Of a stretch of DNA of 64,000 nt, positions 44,162-55,409 are shown piece by piece. The position numbers and the translations under genes were made by a program. Source of the DNA: Orobanche coerulescens (lineage: Eukaryota; Streptophyta; Magnoliopsida; Lamiales; Orobanchaceae); contig CM065811.1 of NCBI GenBank assembly GCA_033398695.1, positions 116,855,501-116,919,500 of the forward strand, written 5' to 3'. The notes below the pieces were generated by a model. That model searched no databases. It saw nothing but the letters and a program-made list of their open reading frames with translations, and was not told the DNA's origin. The number at the start of each line of letters is the position of its first letter. Position 1 is the first letter of the stretch.

Positions 44162-46771
44162 ATGAGAAGATTCGGTAACGAAGGCCTACTACCTTTGGAT
44201 ACCGAACTCGAGCGCACTTTTCGAAGGAACAAGAAGGAGAAACGAGAGTTACAGACGACAGTGACCATGGCCGAAAATATCGAAATTCAAGGAGGAAATA
44301 ATATTGTGCAACAAGCTCAACCGGAAATGGCACTTCGAGACTATGCTATGCCGCAAATTAACGCAAACTTTTCGGGGATTCGGCGTCCCACCATTCAGGC
44401 GAACAACTTCGAAATCAAGCCTGCAATTATTCAGATGGTACAATCTAACCAGTTTTGTGGATTGCCGAATGATGACCCCAACGCACATATTGCTTCTTTT
44501 CTCGAGATTTGTGACACGTTCAAGAACAATGGTGTCACCGACGATGCTATCCGATTACGGCTTTTTCCTTTCTCTTTGAGGGATAAAGCGAAATTTTGGC
44601 TGAATTCCTTACCGCCGGGCTCAATCACGACATGGGCAGAGTTAGCGCAAGCCTTCCTTGCTAAATTCTTCCCACCTTCTAAGACGGCGAGACTGAGAAA
44701 CGAGATCACTACTTTTGGTCAGTATGACATGGAATCGCTCCACGAGGCATGGGAGCAATACAAAGATTTGTTACGTAGATGCCCACATCACGGCCTTCCG
44801 GACTGGCTTCAGATCCAGACGTTCTACAATGGTTTGAGTGCTTCCACACGCACTCTCGTGGATGCAGCCGCCGGTGGAGCTTTGATGGGAAAGACGATGG
44901 CTGAAGCACACTCGTTGTTGGAAGCTATGGCCGCTAATGCTTATCAATGGCCATCTGAACGAATGACGCCGAAGCGTGTTATGGAAATTTCGAGCAATGA
45001 CCTGATATCTACATTGTCAGCTCAAGTCGCCGCCTTGACTCAACAACTTCAGGAATTTTCACATGCTCCTTCCCCCGTCACCCTTGAGTCTTGTAATTGG
45101 TGTAATGGATCCCATCCCAGCGCGGAGTGTCAAGTCAGAAACCCATTCGGGCAGCCCCAAATTGAACAAGCTCAGTTCGTAGGAAACGGAAACCGGCAAA
45201 ATAATCCGTACTCCAACACGTATAATCCGGGGTGGCGTAATCATCCCAACTTCTCGTGGAGAAACGGACAGAACTCGAACTAGCCTCCGTTCACTCAAAA
45301 CCAACAGCAGCCTCCTCCCGTTCCAAAAGTTTCTCTCGAGGAAGCAATTGTGAAATTGGCAGCGAATACGAATCAATTCATGACTCGTACTGAAGCAACA
45401 TTGCAAAATCATTCCGCCTCCATTCGCAAATTGGAAGTTCAACTGGGCCAGATTTCTAACGTGTTGACAGTCCGCCCGGAGGGAGCATTGCCAAGTACGA
45501 CCGAGACCAATCCTAGAGAAAGTCTAAATGCGATCAGTTTGAGAAGCGGGAAGGAGGTGTGTGACCAGCCCGAGAGGAGTGAAAAGAGAAGTGAAATTGA
45601 GGAAAAGAAAAATTTAGCGACGGAGGAATCACAAGATTGGAGACCCTCGATAACGTTTCCGGACAACCCGAAGGCATATGTGCCACCCGTCCCGTTTTCG
45701 CAGAGATTGCAACAGAAAAAGGCGGACAAGCAATTCTCTAAGTTCCTCGACGTGTTCAAGAAGCTTCATATTAACATCCCATTTTCCGATGCGTTGGAGC
45801 AAATGCCGAGCTACGTTAAATTCATGAAGGAGATCTTGTCAAAGAAAAGAAAACTCGACGAGTTTGAGACAGTCGCCTTAACAGAGAAGTGCAGCGCGAT
45901 TCTTCAAAAGAAGCTTCCACCAAAATTGAAAGATCCGAGAAGTTTCAACATACCGTGCACCATGGGGAATCTCTCCTTTAATAAGGCATTGTGCGATCTC
46001 GGTGCTAGTATTAACCTCATACCTCTGTCTATTTTCAAGAAGCTGGGAATTGGAGAAGCAAAGCCGACGACGGTCTCCTTGCAATTAGCGGATCGATCTA
46101 TTAAGTATCCGAGGGGAGTGATTGAGGATGTGTTAGTAAAAGTGGATAAATTTATCTTTCTAGGGGATTTTATTGTTTTCGACATGGAGGAAGATCAAGA
46201 TATCCCGATTATCTTGGGACGACCATTTTTAGCGACCGACCGAACTCTTATAGACGTGGAAAAAGGGGAATTAACTATGAGGGTTCAAGATGAGCATGTC
46301 ACGTTCCAAGTGTTCAAATCTTTTCCATGTCCGGGAGGTGTTGATAAAAGCTCACAAATTGAAAGCGTAGATGCCGTTGCAAAAGAAAAACACCAAAAAC
46401 ATCGTCGGTCAAAAAATTTAGATTCCGTTTCAGATGGTCCAACTTTTAAGAAAGATGTAGAACGAGTAGCATTTCTCGAGCATGTGAACATGCAATCATC
46501 GCCATCTGACCAGCCACAATCGGAAAAGTCTGCTGCTATCATAAAGTCGTTCGTGAAAGAGGGAAATAAGCCGGAAGTCAAACGGATGTCTAGTCATGAG
46601 AAAAACGGGTGTTTCGGGAAGTTGTTCTCGTCAAAACCTTTCCGCAACCAACATTGGGTGTCCGAACCGAAAATCGAATCGTTAATGACCGATGGTCAAA
46701 ATTTTAAAAACCATATTAACGGTTCGATGAACGGGGCGGAGACCAAATGGAGTTTGCGAAAAGCGAACTAA
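44162..46771 (+). CDS. H1 gag-protease, one internal TAG
   Basis: 870 codons in one frame from ATG 44162 to TAA 46769, interrupted only by TAG at 45281, where H2 has CAG. The capsid domain (Retrotrans_gag: DKAKFWLNSLPPGSITTWAEL) is at about residues 135-240. An unusual zinc knuckle C-x2-C-x3-H-x4-C (CNWCNGSHPSAEC) starts at Cys311. An Asn/Gln-rich stretch follows, then an Athila protease with DLGAS (Asp612) and ILGRPFLAT. It packages RNA into particles and processes its own polyprotein. Without RT or integrase it needs an autonomous partner. The TAG could be a recent mutation; if read through, the protein would be full length. Confidence 0.92.
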
Positions 46772-46812
46772 TTTTTAAATAGGTCCGGCTGAAGACTATA
46801 AACTTAGCGCTT

Positions 46813-46830
46813 CTCGGGAGGCAACCCGAG
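46813..46830 (+). other. Post-gag hairpin of H1
   Basis: CTCGGG-AGGCAA-CCCGAG, the perfect counterpart of the element F hairpin at 17642, here directly after the protease because pol is absent. Confidence 0.8.
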
Positions 46831-46985
46831 TTCGTAGTTGTAGATTTTTGCGTTTCTTTATTTTTCTTGCGTTCTTGATTTTTATTTTTCTTCATTTTTG
46901 TGCTTCAATTCGCTTCTGCCTCTCGCTTTTAACGTGATCTTCTCAAAATTCTGTGCAGGAAAGTCCCAGGGGAGAAACTGAAGCC

Positions 46986-47215
46986 TGAGCCGCGGCACAA
47001 GGATTGTGGGCCGCGGCACACACAAATCGAAGGAGAGAGCTTAACTTTCTGTACTATGTGCCGCGGCACAACCTTACTGAGCCGCGGCACACTTGATGGT
47101 TGAGCCGCGGCACGTTGCTTCTGTGCCGCGGCACACAAAGATGCTCCAGATATGCCCAGGCCGACTGTACTCTGTGCCGCGGCTCACTTGAGCTGTGCCG
47201 CGGCACACCATGCGG
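46986..47215 (+). repeat. GCCGCGGCAC dyad array between gag-protease and ORF2 of H1
   Basis: Eight copies, alternating TGAGCCGCGGCAC and TGTGCCGCGGCAC forms, in the putative exon between the acceptor-like AG at 46957 and the donor at 47372. The same core forms the U3 array 4 kb upstream. H2 has eight copies at 59692-59900. Confidence 0.92.
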
Positions 47216-47372
47216 AATTTGAACAGCCCAGGTACCTTATAACCCGCATTCGGCCGGCCACCCCAGGTACACTTCCCTTTTCTTCCCTTCCCTTCCCTTG
47301 CGCGCGATCGGCCGACATCCTCCTCCCTTCTTCTTCTTGCAATTTTCTTGCACTTTTCACAATCCAAGCAAG

Positions 47373-47901
47373 GTATGTCCAAATCTCTAATCTCAAATTG
47401 TTCTATGAATTTAAATGTGAAGTTGTGTTAGGCATTTGATGGTTGAATATGTTTATTTCCTTCAAAAGTTCTATGATGGTTAAGTGGAGGACATGATGGT
47501 TTTGATCGTTTTCATGATTATTTTGGATTACGAATGAATTGAATATGTCGTTTTTGATGGTGAATGATTCGTGTTTTTGTTCTTGGAGATTTAATCGAGC
47601 TATTGCCATACTTGTTCTTCAAGTGAACTCTTGCCCTTTAAGTGTTTGATGAAATGTCTAAATGAAAAATTTTCTTTGTTAAGGCAATATTTTGAATCTA
47701 TGTGCAACGTATTCATTCTGGAATTACAGCAACCCCAACCCGTACGTCTATTTTAAACGTTATGGTTCAATTTCATTTTTCTCTCACGGATGTGCTATCT
47801 CGTTAAAATTCTGATTTACGGCTGGATATCCTTAGTCGAGTGATGATTATTCTCGTTATTGTTTGAGTAAGTAAACTCCAGTGTTTAAATTTTTTTTTCA
47901 G
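47373..47901 (+). other. Putative intron before ORF2 of H1
   Basis: Donor AAG|GTATGT at 47372/47373 and acceptor TTTTTTTTCAG| at 47901, 8 bp before the ORF2 ATG. H2 has the same donor and acceptor (60062-60586, 525 bp). The body is AT-rich, as in plant introns. This suggests ORF2 is made from a spliced mRNA. Confidence 0.7.
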
Positions 47902-47909
47902 GACTCACT

Positions 47910-49269
47910 ATGGCTATGACTAAAAAGCTGAGCAAGAGGGCCAGGACTCAGTCATCCCCCACTCGAGGGGAAACCTCTCGTAGTCGCGCCGAGTCGGAGG
48001 GGCACCAGTTTTCTGACCCGGAGATCCACAAAATCTTCAACGAGAAGATTCGGCCGCGACCTCTTATCCCGGAGAGGGGATTTACTCCACCCCCCCAAGA
48101 CGGGGAACTGCTTACCATGATAGATGAGATGGGGTGGGCCCGTTTTGCTGCACCCCCCGAGCCAGTGGTGATCTCGATAGTGCAGGAGTTCTATGCCAGC
48201 GCGTTATTGAAGCATATCCGGGCAGGCCAGATGTTGCAGCAGTCAGACACTCGAACTCAGGTCGATGTCCGAGGTATTACGGTTGATTATTCCACAGCTG
48301 CTATTCGGAGGTTATTTGGGCTTCCGGTGGTAGATGAGACGGCTTATGACCGAGTTATGGCTAGCCTCACGAAGGAGGCTCTGCTCGAGACTATTACGCA
48401 GCCCGACTCCAACTGGGAGCGGCGCGCACCGGGTTCTTCCACTTTCCACTTCAAGAGCTCACGCCTCAATCGGCTCGGGCGTGCCTGACTATATTTTATT
48501 TGCGCTCGTATAGACCCCACATCTCAGATCCGCACTGTTTTTCTCTCCCGCGCCCGGACACTATATGCTATCACATCGGGCTGCGATTCGATGTGGCCCC
48601 TCTCTTGGTCCGATCTATATTCCAGTGCATTCAGGGAGGGGCCAAGACAGGGTTGAAGCACCCCTCTCTTATCTGCACTCTGTGCCGGCAGTCGGGGCTG
48701 ACGTGGTCAGACGATGAGCCGATGCTAGCTCCCCAGGCCCCGATCGACCACCGCATCATCTCACATTTTGACCAGTGGGGAGGAGCGCCGGCGCACGCTC
48801 AGGGGAGAGGATTTCTACTGGATGAGGCCCACGAGGGGTCCCCCGAGCCTCTTTTGCTGACACAGGGGCAGGCAGATGCCGGCCCGCCGCCCGACAGAGA
48901 GAGATTGCAGGCGATGTTCAACGGGCTGAGGGAGGATATGAGAAGAGAGAGAGAGGAGACGAGGAGAGAGAGAGAGAGGATATGAGAGAGGATATGAGGA
49001 GATAGAGGGAGAGTATTCTGGCTGCCATGAGAGAGGAGCAGCGGACGGAGAGGGAGAGCTTCATTACTGCCGTTAGGGGTGAGATGCGAGAGCAAGCCCG
49101 CCGGGCCAACCGATGAGAGGCGAGGCGTCTAGCAGCGAGGGATGCCTACCACCAGGAGCACCTAGATGCATGGACAGTCCATATCATGCACCCAGACGGG
49201 CCATTTATTGCACCTGCTCGGCCAGCCACACCACCCTCCTCACCGGATGATGCCGGCACCAGCTCGTGA
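47910..49269 (+). pseudogene. H1 ORF2, plant-transposon-type protein, broken
   Basis: ATG 47910. The first 192 codons are open and resemble the 'putative plant transposon protein' domain found in Athila-type and other plant elements (FAAPPEPVVISIVQEFYASAL, VDVRGITVDYSTAAIRRLFGLP). Lesions relative to H2 are TGA at 48486 (TGG in H2), a one-base loss near 48570, and stops within the coiled coil near 48984 and 49113. The frame carrying SIFQCIQGGAKTGLKHP...CRQSGLTW is intact at 48500-48985. The C terminus is a charged RE/ER-rich coiled coil encoded by GA repeats and ends GTSS at 49269. Function unknown; it holds the env-like position but shows no membrane segment. Confidence 0.75.
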
Positions 49270-50540
49270 GAGGACTGGAGGGGAGTACTTGACCTTCTTA
49301 TTCTATTGCATATTATATTTTGTCCATTGAGGTCAATGTACGTCCTAAGTTTGGGGGGTTTACTTTCTGTCGCTACATTTATTGCTGTACTTATTTCGTT
49401 GCACTTTTTGTTATTTCTAGTTATCTTTTTGTCGATAGCCTTGCTTGTCATGATTTTACCTTATTCGTGAATTTTTCGTGCTTCTATTTGTGCAATACTG
49501 ATGTTACGACACTGTTTTTCTCTCTTAAGAAACGGTCGAGTTTTAGTCGAGTTGTAGTCAGTGATTTCTGTTTCTGCTAAGTCGTCATTTAGGTCCGAAA
49601 TTTTTTTCTCGTGATTGTAGAGGTCTTGGCAGATAAGAGAGGATACATACGTGTTTTAAAATCACCGTTGATACGTTTGGTTACATTTTTCGGTTAGCCA
49701 GTCGTCCAGTTACATAAGTCGTGTTGGCGCTTAGATTGAGTTTAGAGTCGGTCAGTTTTTCCCAAAAGTCGAGTTATTCTATGATGGGAAGTCTAGTAAC
49801 CGGGGGTATTCACGTGTCCCGTTGTTTACTCTCGCGTAAAAAGACGACCCTGATTAGACTAGTGATTTAAAAATTTCGCATACGCCAATGATAGGGAGCC
49901 TAGTAACCGGGAGTATTCGCGTGAACCGTTGTTTACTCTCGCGTAAAACAACGACCTTGATTCGGACATGCGGGAATAGCTTTGCGAGTTGTTTCTCTGC
50001 TGTGGAGGGGAACTTAGTAACTAGAAGCATCCATGTGCCCCATGAGTGTCTTTTACGTCAAACGGTTTCCCAATACATGAGAATGGAAGTGCCACCCTAG
50101 GATTATCCCGATGAAACATCCCGAGATCCGAACCTAGTGGTCAACTCGAATCAATTTCTTGAGCATATATATAAGGGAATACTGTCCGAGGGTTATCTTT
50201 TTATGAAACTCGTGAAAATTTTGCCATTAGACTGTGGAACGGGACGAACTAGCTTGTTTATTTTAACCTTTCATATTGACGGTCGATTAGATTCACATTT
50301 GTTAATCTTTGAGCTGGATTTTCTTCATGAACGAGTGATTAGGACTGAACGTGGTTACTTTGCGGAATCAGTGTTCTGAGTGTAGCTCGCTATGACGATA
50401 CTCGTATTATTCAGAGAGAAATTTCAGGATAGTATTGATTAGGTTGAGCACTATGAGTTGCACGATTATTCACGACATTCTTTTGTTGAAATTAATTCTT
50501 TTTGCTTGAGGACAAGCAAAGGCTTAAGTTTGGGGATATT
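49270..50540 (+). other. H1 long 3' region
   Basis: No coding signal. A first purine tract TAAGTTTGGGGGG lies at 49346-49358. A degenerate repeat of about 107 bp (CTAGTAACCGGG...TTTACTCTCGCGTAAAA) starts near 49781, 49888 and 50003. The hairpin TTTGCTTGAGGACAAGCAAA lies at 50501-50520 and the final polypurine tract at 50524-50536. H2 keeps all of these. Confidence 0.75.
50501..50536 (+). other. Hairpin plus polypurine tract of H1
   Basis: A perfect 8-bp stem with AGGA loop, directly followed by TAAGTTTGGGGA before the 3' LTR. The same pair is in H2 at 63186-63220. Confidence 0.85.
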
Positions 50541-51870
50541 TGTTAGGCGTATTTTTATACGCTTATTTAGCATTATTTAGTGTTAGTTTGGCGTGTAAAA
50601 TTGCATAAATGAGCTTTTAATGTCTTATTCTCGCATGTTTGACAGAAGATTGGAGTCTGGAAGCTAAAACGAGGCGAAACGGGCGAAAACGACGAATTTT
50701 GGCCGTGGGCCGCGGCACAAGGCAAGTGGGCTGCGGCACAGGAAGAGGACCAGCGGGCACCAGAGTAGACTGTACTCTGTGCCGCGGCACAGTCCAGGTG
50801 AGCCGCGGCCCAGACGTAATACCCAGCGCCCAGGTTTTAAATTACACGCCATGTGCCGCGGCACAGATTAAGTGAGCCGCGGCACACAAGGCGGTTTTGG
50901 TGTGCTCCGCGCGGATTTGGGCCGTTTTGAAGCCAGTTCTCGACCTACTCACACGGACGCGATTTAGAAACTGTTGAGAGCTATAAATAAGGGTTTAAGA
51001 CCCTAATTAATCATCTTGGAAATCTTGGAATCTTGGGAGGCTTGGAAAAAGGAGGATCACAGAAGATTATCGCAGAAGAGAGATCAAGTGCAGAGGACGG
51101 AAGCCAGAAGAACGTAGGGATCCGAGCTCTTCATCTGCGTTTGATTTTCATGCTTTTAATTATTAATTTTGTATTTTCATTATTTAGCATGTCAAGCTAA
51201 AACCCTAATCTAGGATTTTGATGAAACCTTTGTTTTGACGGATTTGCTTGAGATTATCTCTTTAATTCCCTTTTTGTTGACTTTTCCCAATTGTGTTTAA
51301 TGCTTTCAATTATCTGGCCAATAGTTGTATTGTTTTAATCATTCAATTCGAATCGGGAGAGGAGAATTGGTGAGGAACTATTGGTGAGGACCGTTTTATC
51401 TTGTGAGATAGGAATATACTCATAGGAACTACGTGGCCTTTTGGAGATTTTAAGCTTTTTGCATATTGACGAATCAATTCACCTAGGGATAGAGTGCGTT
51501 ATTCGCCTTTAGAAAAATCTATTGACCTCGGGAGAGGCGGTAGAGTATATTAGCAATCTTCGCCTTCAATAAATTGGGAAAATCATTAACTTCAGATAAT
51601 CGAGAGTAAATTCGGATAAACCGAGGTGGATTCAGAATCCTAGACTTATTCATCATTTGATTCTCTTTCTTCAAGCTATCGTTTTACTGTCTAGTCTTTT
51701 ATTAATTCTTTTAGTAATTAATTGCAAAACCAAAGTTCGATTGTTCAAATAAAACTAGAATACATAATAATCGGTAGTTAGTGATTCAGTCCTCGTGGGA
51801 ACGATACTCACTCATCACTTTATTAATTGTATACGATAGCGTGCACTTGCGTTAAGGAAAAATCGCAACA
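50541..51870 (+). repeat. H1 3' LTR
   Basis: 1330 bp with no indel relative to the 5' LTR and about 24 substitutions. One of them repairs or breaks a dyad (GCCACGGCAC in the 5' LTR, GCCGCGGCAC here), and another is CCGCGG to CTGCGG. Confidence 0.96.
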
Positions 51871-52440
51871 CCCGACCATGTCAGGTGACACGGCCGTGTC
51901 AAACTCTTTCGGATAGTCATATCTCACTGGTCGTCCAACCCGACCGTGTCAGGCCACACGGTCGAGTCCTACTCGTCCAGAAATGCCAGAACGCCTGCCC
52001 AGGCAACCCGGATGTGTTCCAGGACACGGTCGAGTCCTACTCGACCAAGATTCCGTCCGCACATGCGCCGCGACCATGTCAAGCGACACGGCCCGTGTCC
52101 AACCGGCAGTTTTCTTTCTTTTTATACACTTTTGTGTTTTGTTTGTCTTTTCTTTTCTTTCTTTACTCATTTTAGGAATTGTCTTTCCCCTAAATTGTGA
52201 TTTTGTGTTCCCCTTTGTATTTTATTTTGATTTGTTTTGATTATTCAAAGATTTTGTAATCTTTGAATTGTTTTCTTTAATTATGGTAGGGAGACTTGGG
52301 TTTTTCTATAAGTAGGCTTGAATAATCTTGTAAGAGGGATTGAATGTTTAAATAAGAATACACTTTGTATCTCTATCCTTGTTGAATGATTTTCATCAAA
52401 CTCTTGATTTTTATTCGACGCGTTTTTTAGTATTAATCCG
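51871..52440 (+). other. LTR-like host sequence right of H1 with GACACGGCCGTGTC dyads
   Basis: Continues 42680 after the CCCGA duplication. It contains GACACGGCCGTGTC (51889-51902), GACCGTGTCAGGCCACACGGTCG and further ACACGG/CCGTGT words to about 52100. A pyrimidine-rich run and a TATA-like CTATAAGTAGG (52306-52316) follow. The layout matches U3-TATA-leader of an LTR. I could not fix the end of this LTR. Confidence 0.6.
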
Positions 52441-53245
52441 ATCGATTCTCAATAGGTCTTGAGAAGAAATCACCTTATCGAATTATAGGTCTAATTCGAC
52501 AAACTTTTGTTCTTGATCGTTCGAGTCTTCTTGATCGATATTATTATCCTATTCGATATTACATTCATATTCATACATTCGAGTTATCATATTCACAAAA
52601 TAAGACTTTCGCTATGATATAATTCCGTACCTATACAATTTCCAACCGATACATATTCACTTTCCGAGCGAATTCGTATCAAGAAAAGAACAATTAACTC
52701 AAAAAGAAAATTCTCATACGACATGAGCAAAGTTTATTAGGAGAAATTGGGAGAAAGAAAGGTAATCATAAACTCGATTGTGTTTAGTTGCCAACTTCAA
52801 ATTTAGTCAAATAACGAACTTTTCAAAAGTTCCAGAAATCCAATAGCCACATAGTACTATTTATCCAGAAACCAAACAATCAAACTTTCAAAAGTTCAAC
52901 TTCAAACTTTTAAACATTCAACAATTCATCAAAGTCCAAGAATATGTTACATATAGATAGTCCAAGACTCCAAGCCAAAGTACAAAAAATCTAAAAAAGT
53001 AGCAAACTTGAAACTTAAAAGTCTCAAATTTTGAGGCACGACTTCAAATAAGTTGAGAAGTTGAATCTAGTCTTTCATAATTTTAAGCCTTCAAGCATTC
53101 CATTCCTTCACGCCTACACCAACAAAAGGAACAAATAGTGATTAGCAAAATCTTTTACAACTGTTAATAATTAACGAGTCATCTAAATATAAAAAGACAA
53201 CACCAAGAAGGGCTGCCTACAACCATACCTGAATTCACTCAACGT
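52441..53245. other. Unassigned AT-rich stretch
   Basis: No long ORF, no domain, no repeat structure that I can name. It may be U5 and leader of the preceding LTR, or old unrelated sequence. Ends where LTR J begins. Confidence 0.4.
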
Positions 53246-55409
53246 TGTAACACCCTCAATCCGCTCAGGGATATTACACGCCGTAGAACCTTTCCTCAAG
53301 GATCTACCAGGCTGGTACATTAAACAACTCGACAATGCTTTTAAGGCTAAAAAGACTCAATAGACCCATTTGGCCTTTCAATAAAAACATACAACTCGAT
53401 TACATTACTTGCCCACGCAGGGGTCGAATACAACACACTCCCGTACAACGGGGAAATAATGCTGCAGCGGAAATAAAATACAACTAAACCAATACAACAT
53501 CAAACGGGTCCTCGTGTGATTAGTATCGTTCATCTTTCATCATCCTTCATGCCGACCCTGTGCTATGCTCCAAAACCTGAATGCAATACAAACACCCACC
53601 CCCCGAATACTCGGGGGTTAGCAAAACTCTACTGTTTTGCTAGTGCAAGTACAAGTGCAAAAATACGAGTCATACAATTCACATTCCACGAATAACAATA
53701 ACCCGGAATCCTCAAAGATCCAAACAAAACGAAAAGTACTTCTCGAGGCAGGAGTTTGAGAAAACATTTCAAAATCGAAAGATCACAAATTAATGGAAAT
53801 AATCTATAAAACGGTTTAGAATGCCATCGAGAGTTTTAATAGAAAACAATTTAGGATTATCAAATCCTACTTTCCAAAACCCAAAAGACGAAAGGGGTCA
53901 CCGCCGCAAAGGTTTACTTTCCGTAAAATGACCTTTACAAAACCGTTGGGATTTTAGTCCCAAATCCGTAAAATGACCTTTACCAAACCATTGGGATTTT
54001 AGCCCCAATCTCATCAACTCACAATACACGAGAACTACAACAAGGTTCCTCTTCCAACATCAAAATCCACAATTAAAGGATTTAACACAAACAACAAAAT
54101 ACTCTAGTGCCATCCTAGCCAAGTAAGCCAAACGAACAACTTACCTCTTACACACTTAGTCGATGCATGAAATCATGAAAACCGTTCAAAATCACTCATT
54201 TCCGGAAATGCCATAATCAAATCACATTTGTAAAATGCACCACAATTAACCGTCGATCCACGTCTCTGTGGACCCCTACCGAGACCCCGTCGGATCTAAC
54301 CCGTAGTGGTTAAAAGCAAGCTCGTCGATCCACGTCTCTCTGGACCCCTACCGAGACCCCGTCGGATCTAACCCGTAGTGAGCATACACACACACACGTT
54401 ACTCATGCAATACTAATATGCTAAGAATGTAAGTTCATCAAGAATACTTACTAGAGATGGCCACTTATCCGACACCATTATCAAACTCTTCAAAACACAA
54501 TAACAAGATTAAACACGGAATACACGATTCCATACTTTAAACAACAGGGGTATCATCAAAGCCTTCAATGTTCAAAATAATCAAATCATAATCAATTCCC
54601 AAAACACACCGTTCACAAAACACACGTGTTTTAAAAGAAAGCCTTTAACGAGGCCAAACCGAAATCTTTTGAAACTTCCTTTCAAACAACCAAACAAACA
54701 CACCAATACGATCACCGATCATCATATCCACAAAATAAGAAATGTATGAGCAAGGTACTTGCCTCGAATAAGAACAACGCGGGGAATCGACCCAAGTAGG
54801 TTGGCACGAACCGACTACGAACCCGCCGACTCCACCGAAAGCCAACTCGCGATAATAAACTACGAAGGACAATAACAACAATGAAAATGAATTCCATAGC
54901 ACGACTTAAAGCCGTTGAATTCAAAGAACGAATGATGAAAGTTCAAGTGTTTCCCCCAAAACGGCCAAGAATACGATTCGTCCCGACAAAACACGAAAAT
55001 GGAATTCTAAGTTGAAATATGGATATACAATCCATAGAATATGTTTAACAACATCATTTAACCACAATCGATCCATCAAAAACGGATGAAAAACGAGATC
55101 GAGAACAAATCCCCCAAAAAGTCGATTTGAAGGAAATCAAGAAATATACTTCGATTCGACGAAGAACAATGGATTAAATGATGTTAAACACAAGAATACT
55201 ACCAATATTAATCATAACCATCATGAATTAATCAACAATACGGAACGAATCGGACAAAAACGCAAAAACCCCAAAATTCAAGAAACTAGGGTTCTAAGAA
55301 AGATTACCTTGATTCGCTGGATCAAAGGACGATATAGGATGATTGATTGATGTTATGAACTCAAGAACTTCGTGGATTTGTTGTTAAACAACATAGCTTC
55401 GTCACCTCC
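53246..55409 (-). repeat. LTR J: Tekay-type LTR, minus strand, interrupted by H2
   Basis: On the minus strand it ends TGTAATATCCCTGA...GAGGGTGTTACA (53246-53278), the Tekay terminal block. It shares with LTR E the hairpin region (CCCCCGA-GTAT-TCGGGGG near 53610-53632) and the CTAGCAAAAC wording before it. A tandem duplication of about 58 bp (54251-54308, 54323-54380) carries CGATCCACGTCTCT...GACCCCGTCGGATC. Its U3 lies beyond H2, outside the window. No coding signal; ORFs such as 54645-54902 have no recognisable domain. Confidence 0.75.

Larger units (their letters stand above)
42681..51870 (+). mobile_element. Element H1: complete non-autonomous Athila-type element
   Basis: 9190 bp, two LTRs of exactly 1330 bp (42681-44010, 50541-51870), target duplication CCCGA (42676-42680, 51871-51875), tRNA-Asp primer site, gag-protease, hairpin, intron, ORF2, a long 3' region and a polypurine tract. 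There is no RT, RNase H or integrase between protease and ORF2. I count about 24 LTR-LTR differences (roughly 1.8%), so it is young. H2 has the same structure, so the missing pol is a family trait. Confidence 0.95.

Noticed and set aside
47910..49269. ORF2 of H1 as a retroviral envelope gene
   Set aside because: It occupies the env-like position, but no signal peptide or transmembrane segment is visible; the domain resembles a plant transposon protein instead.
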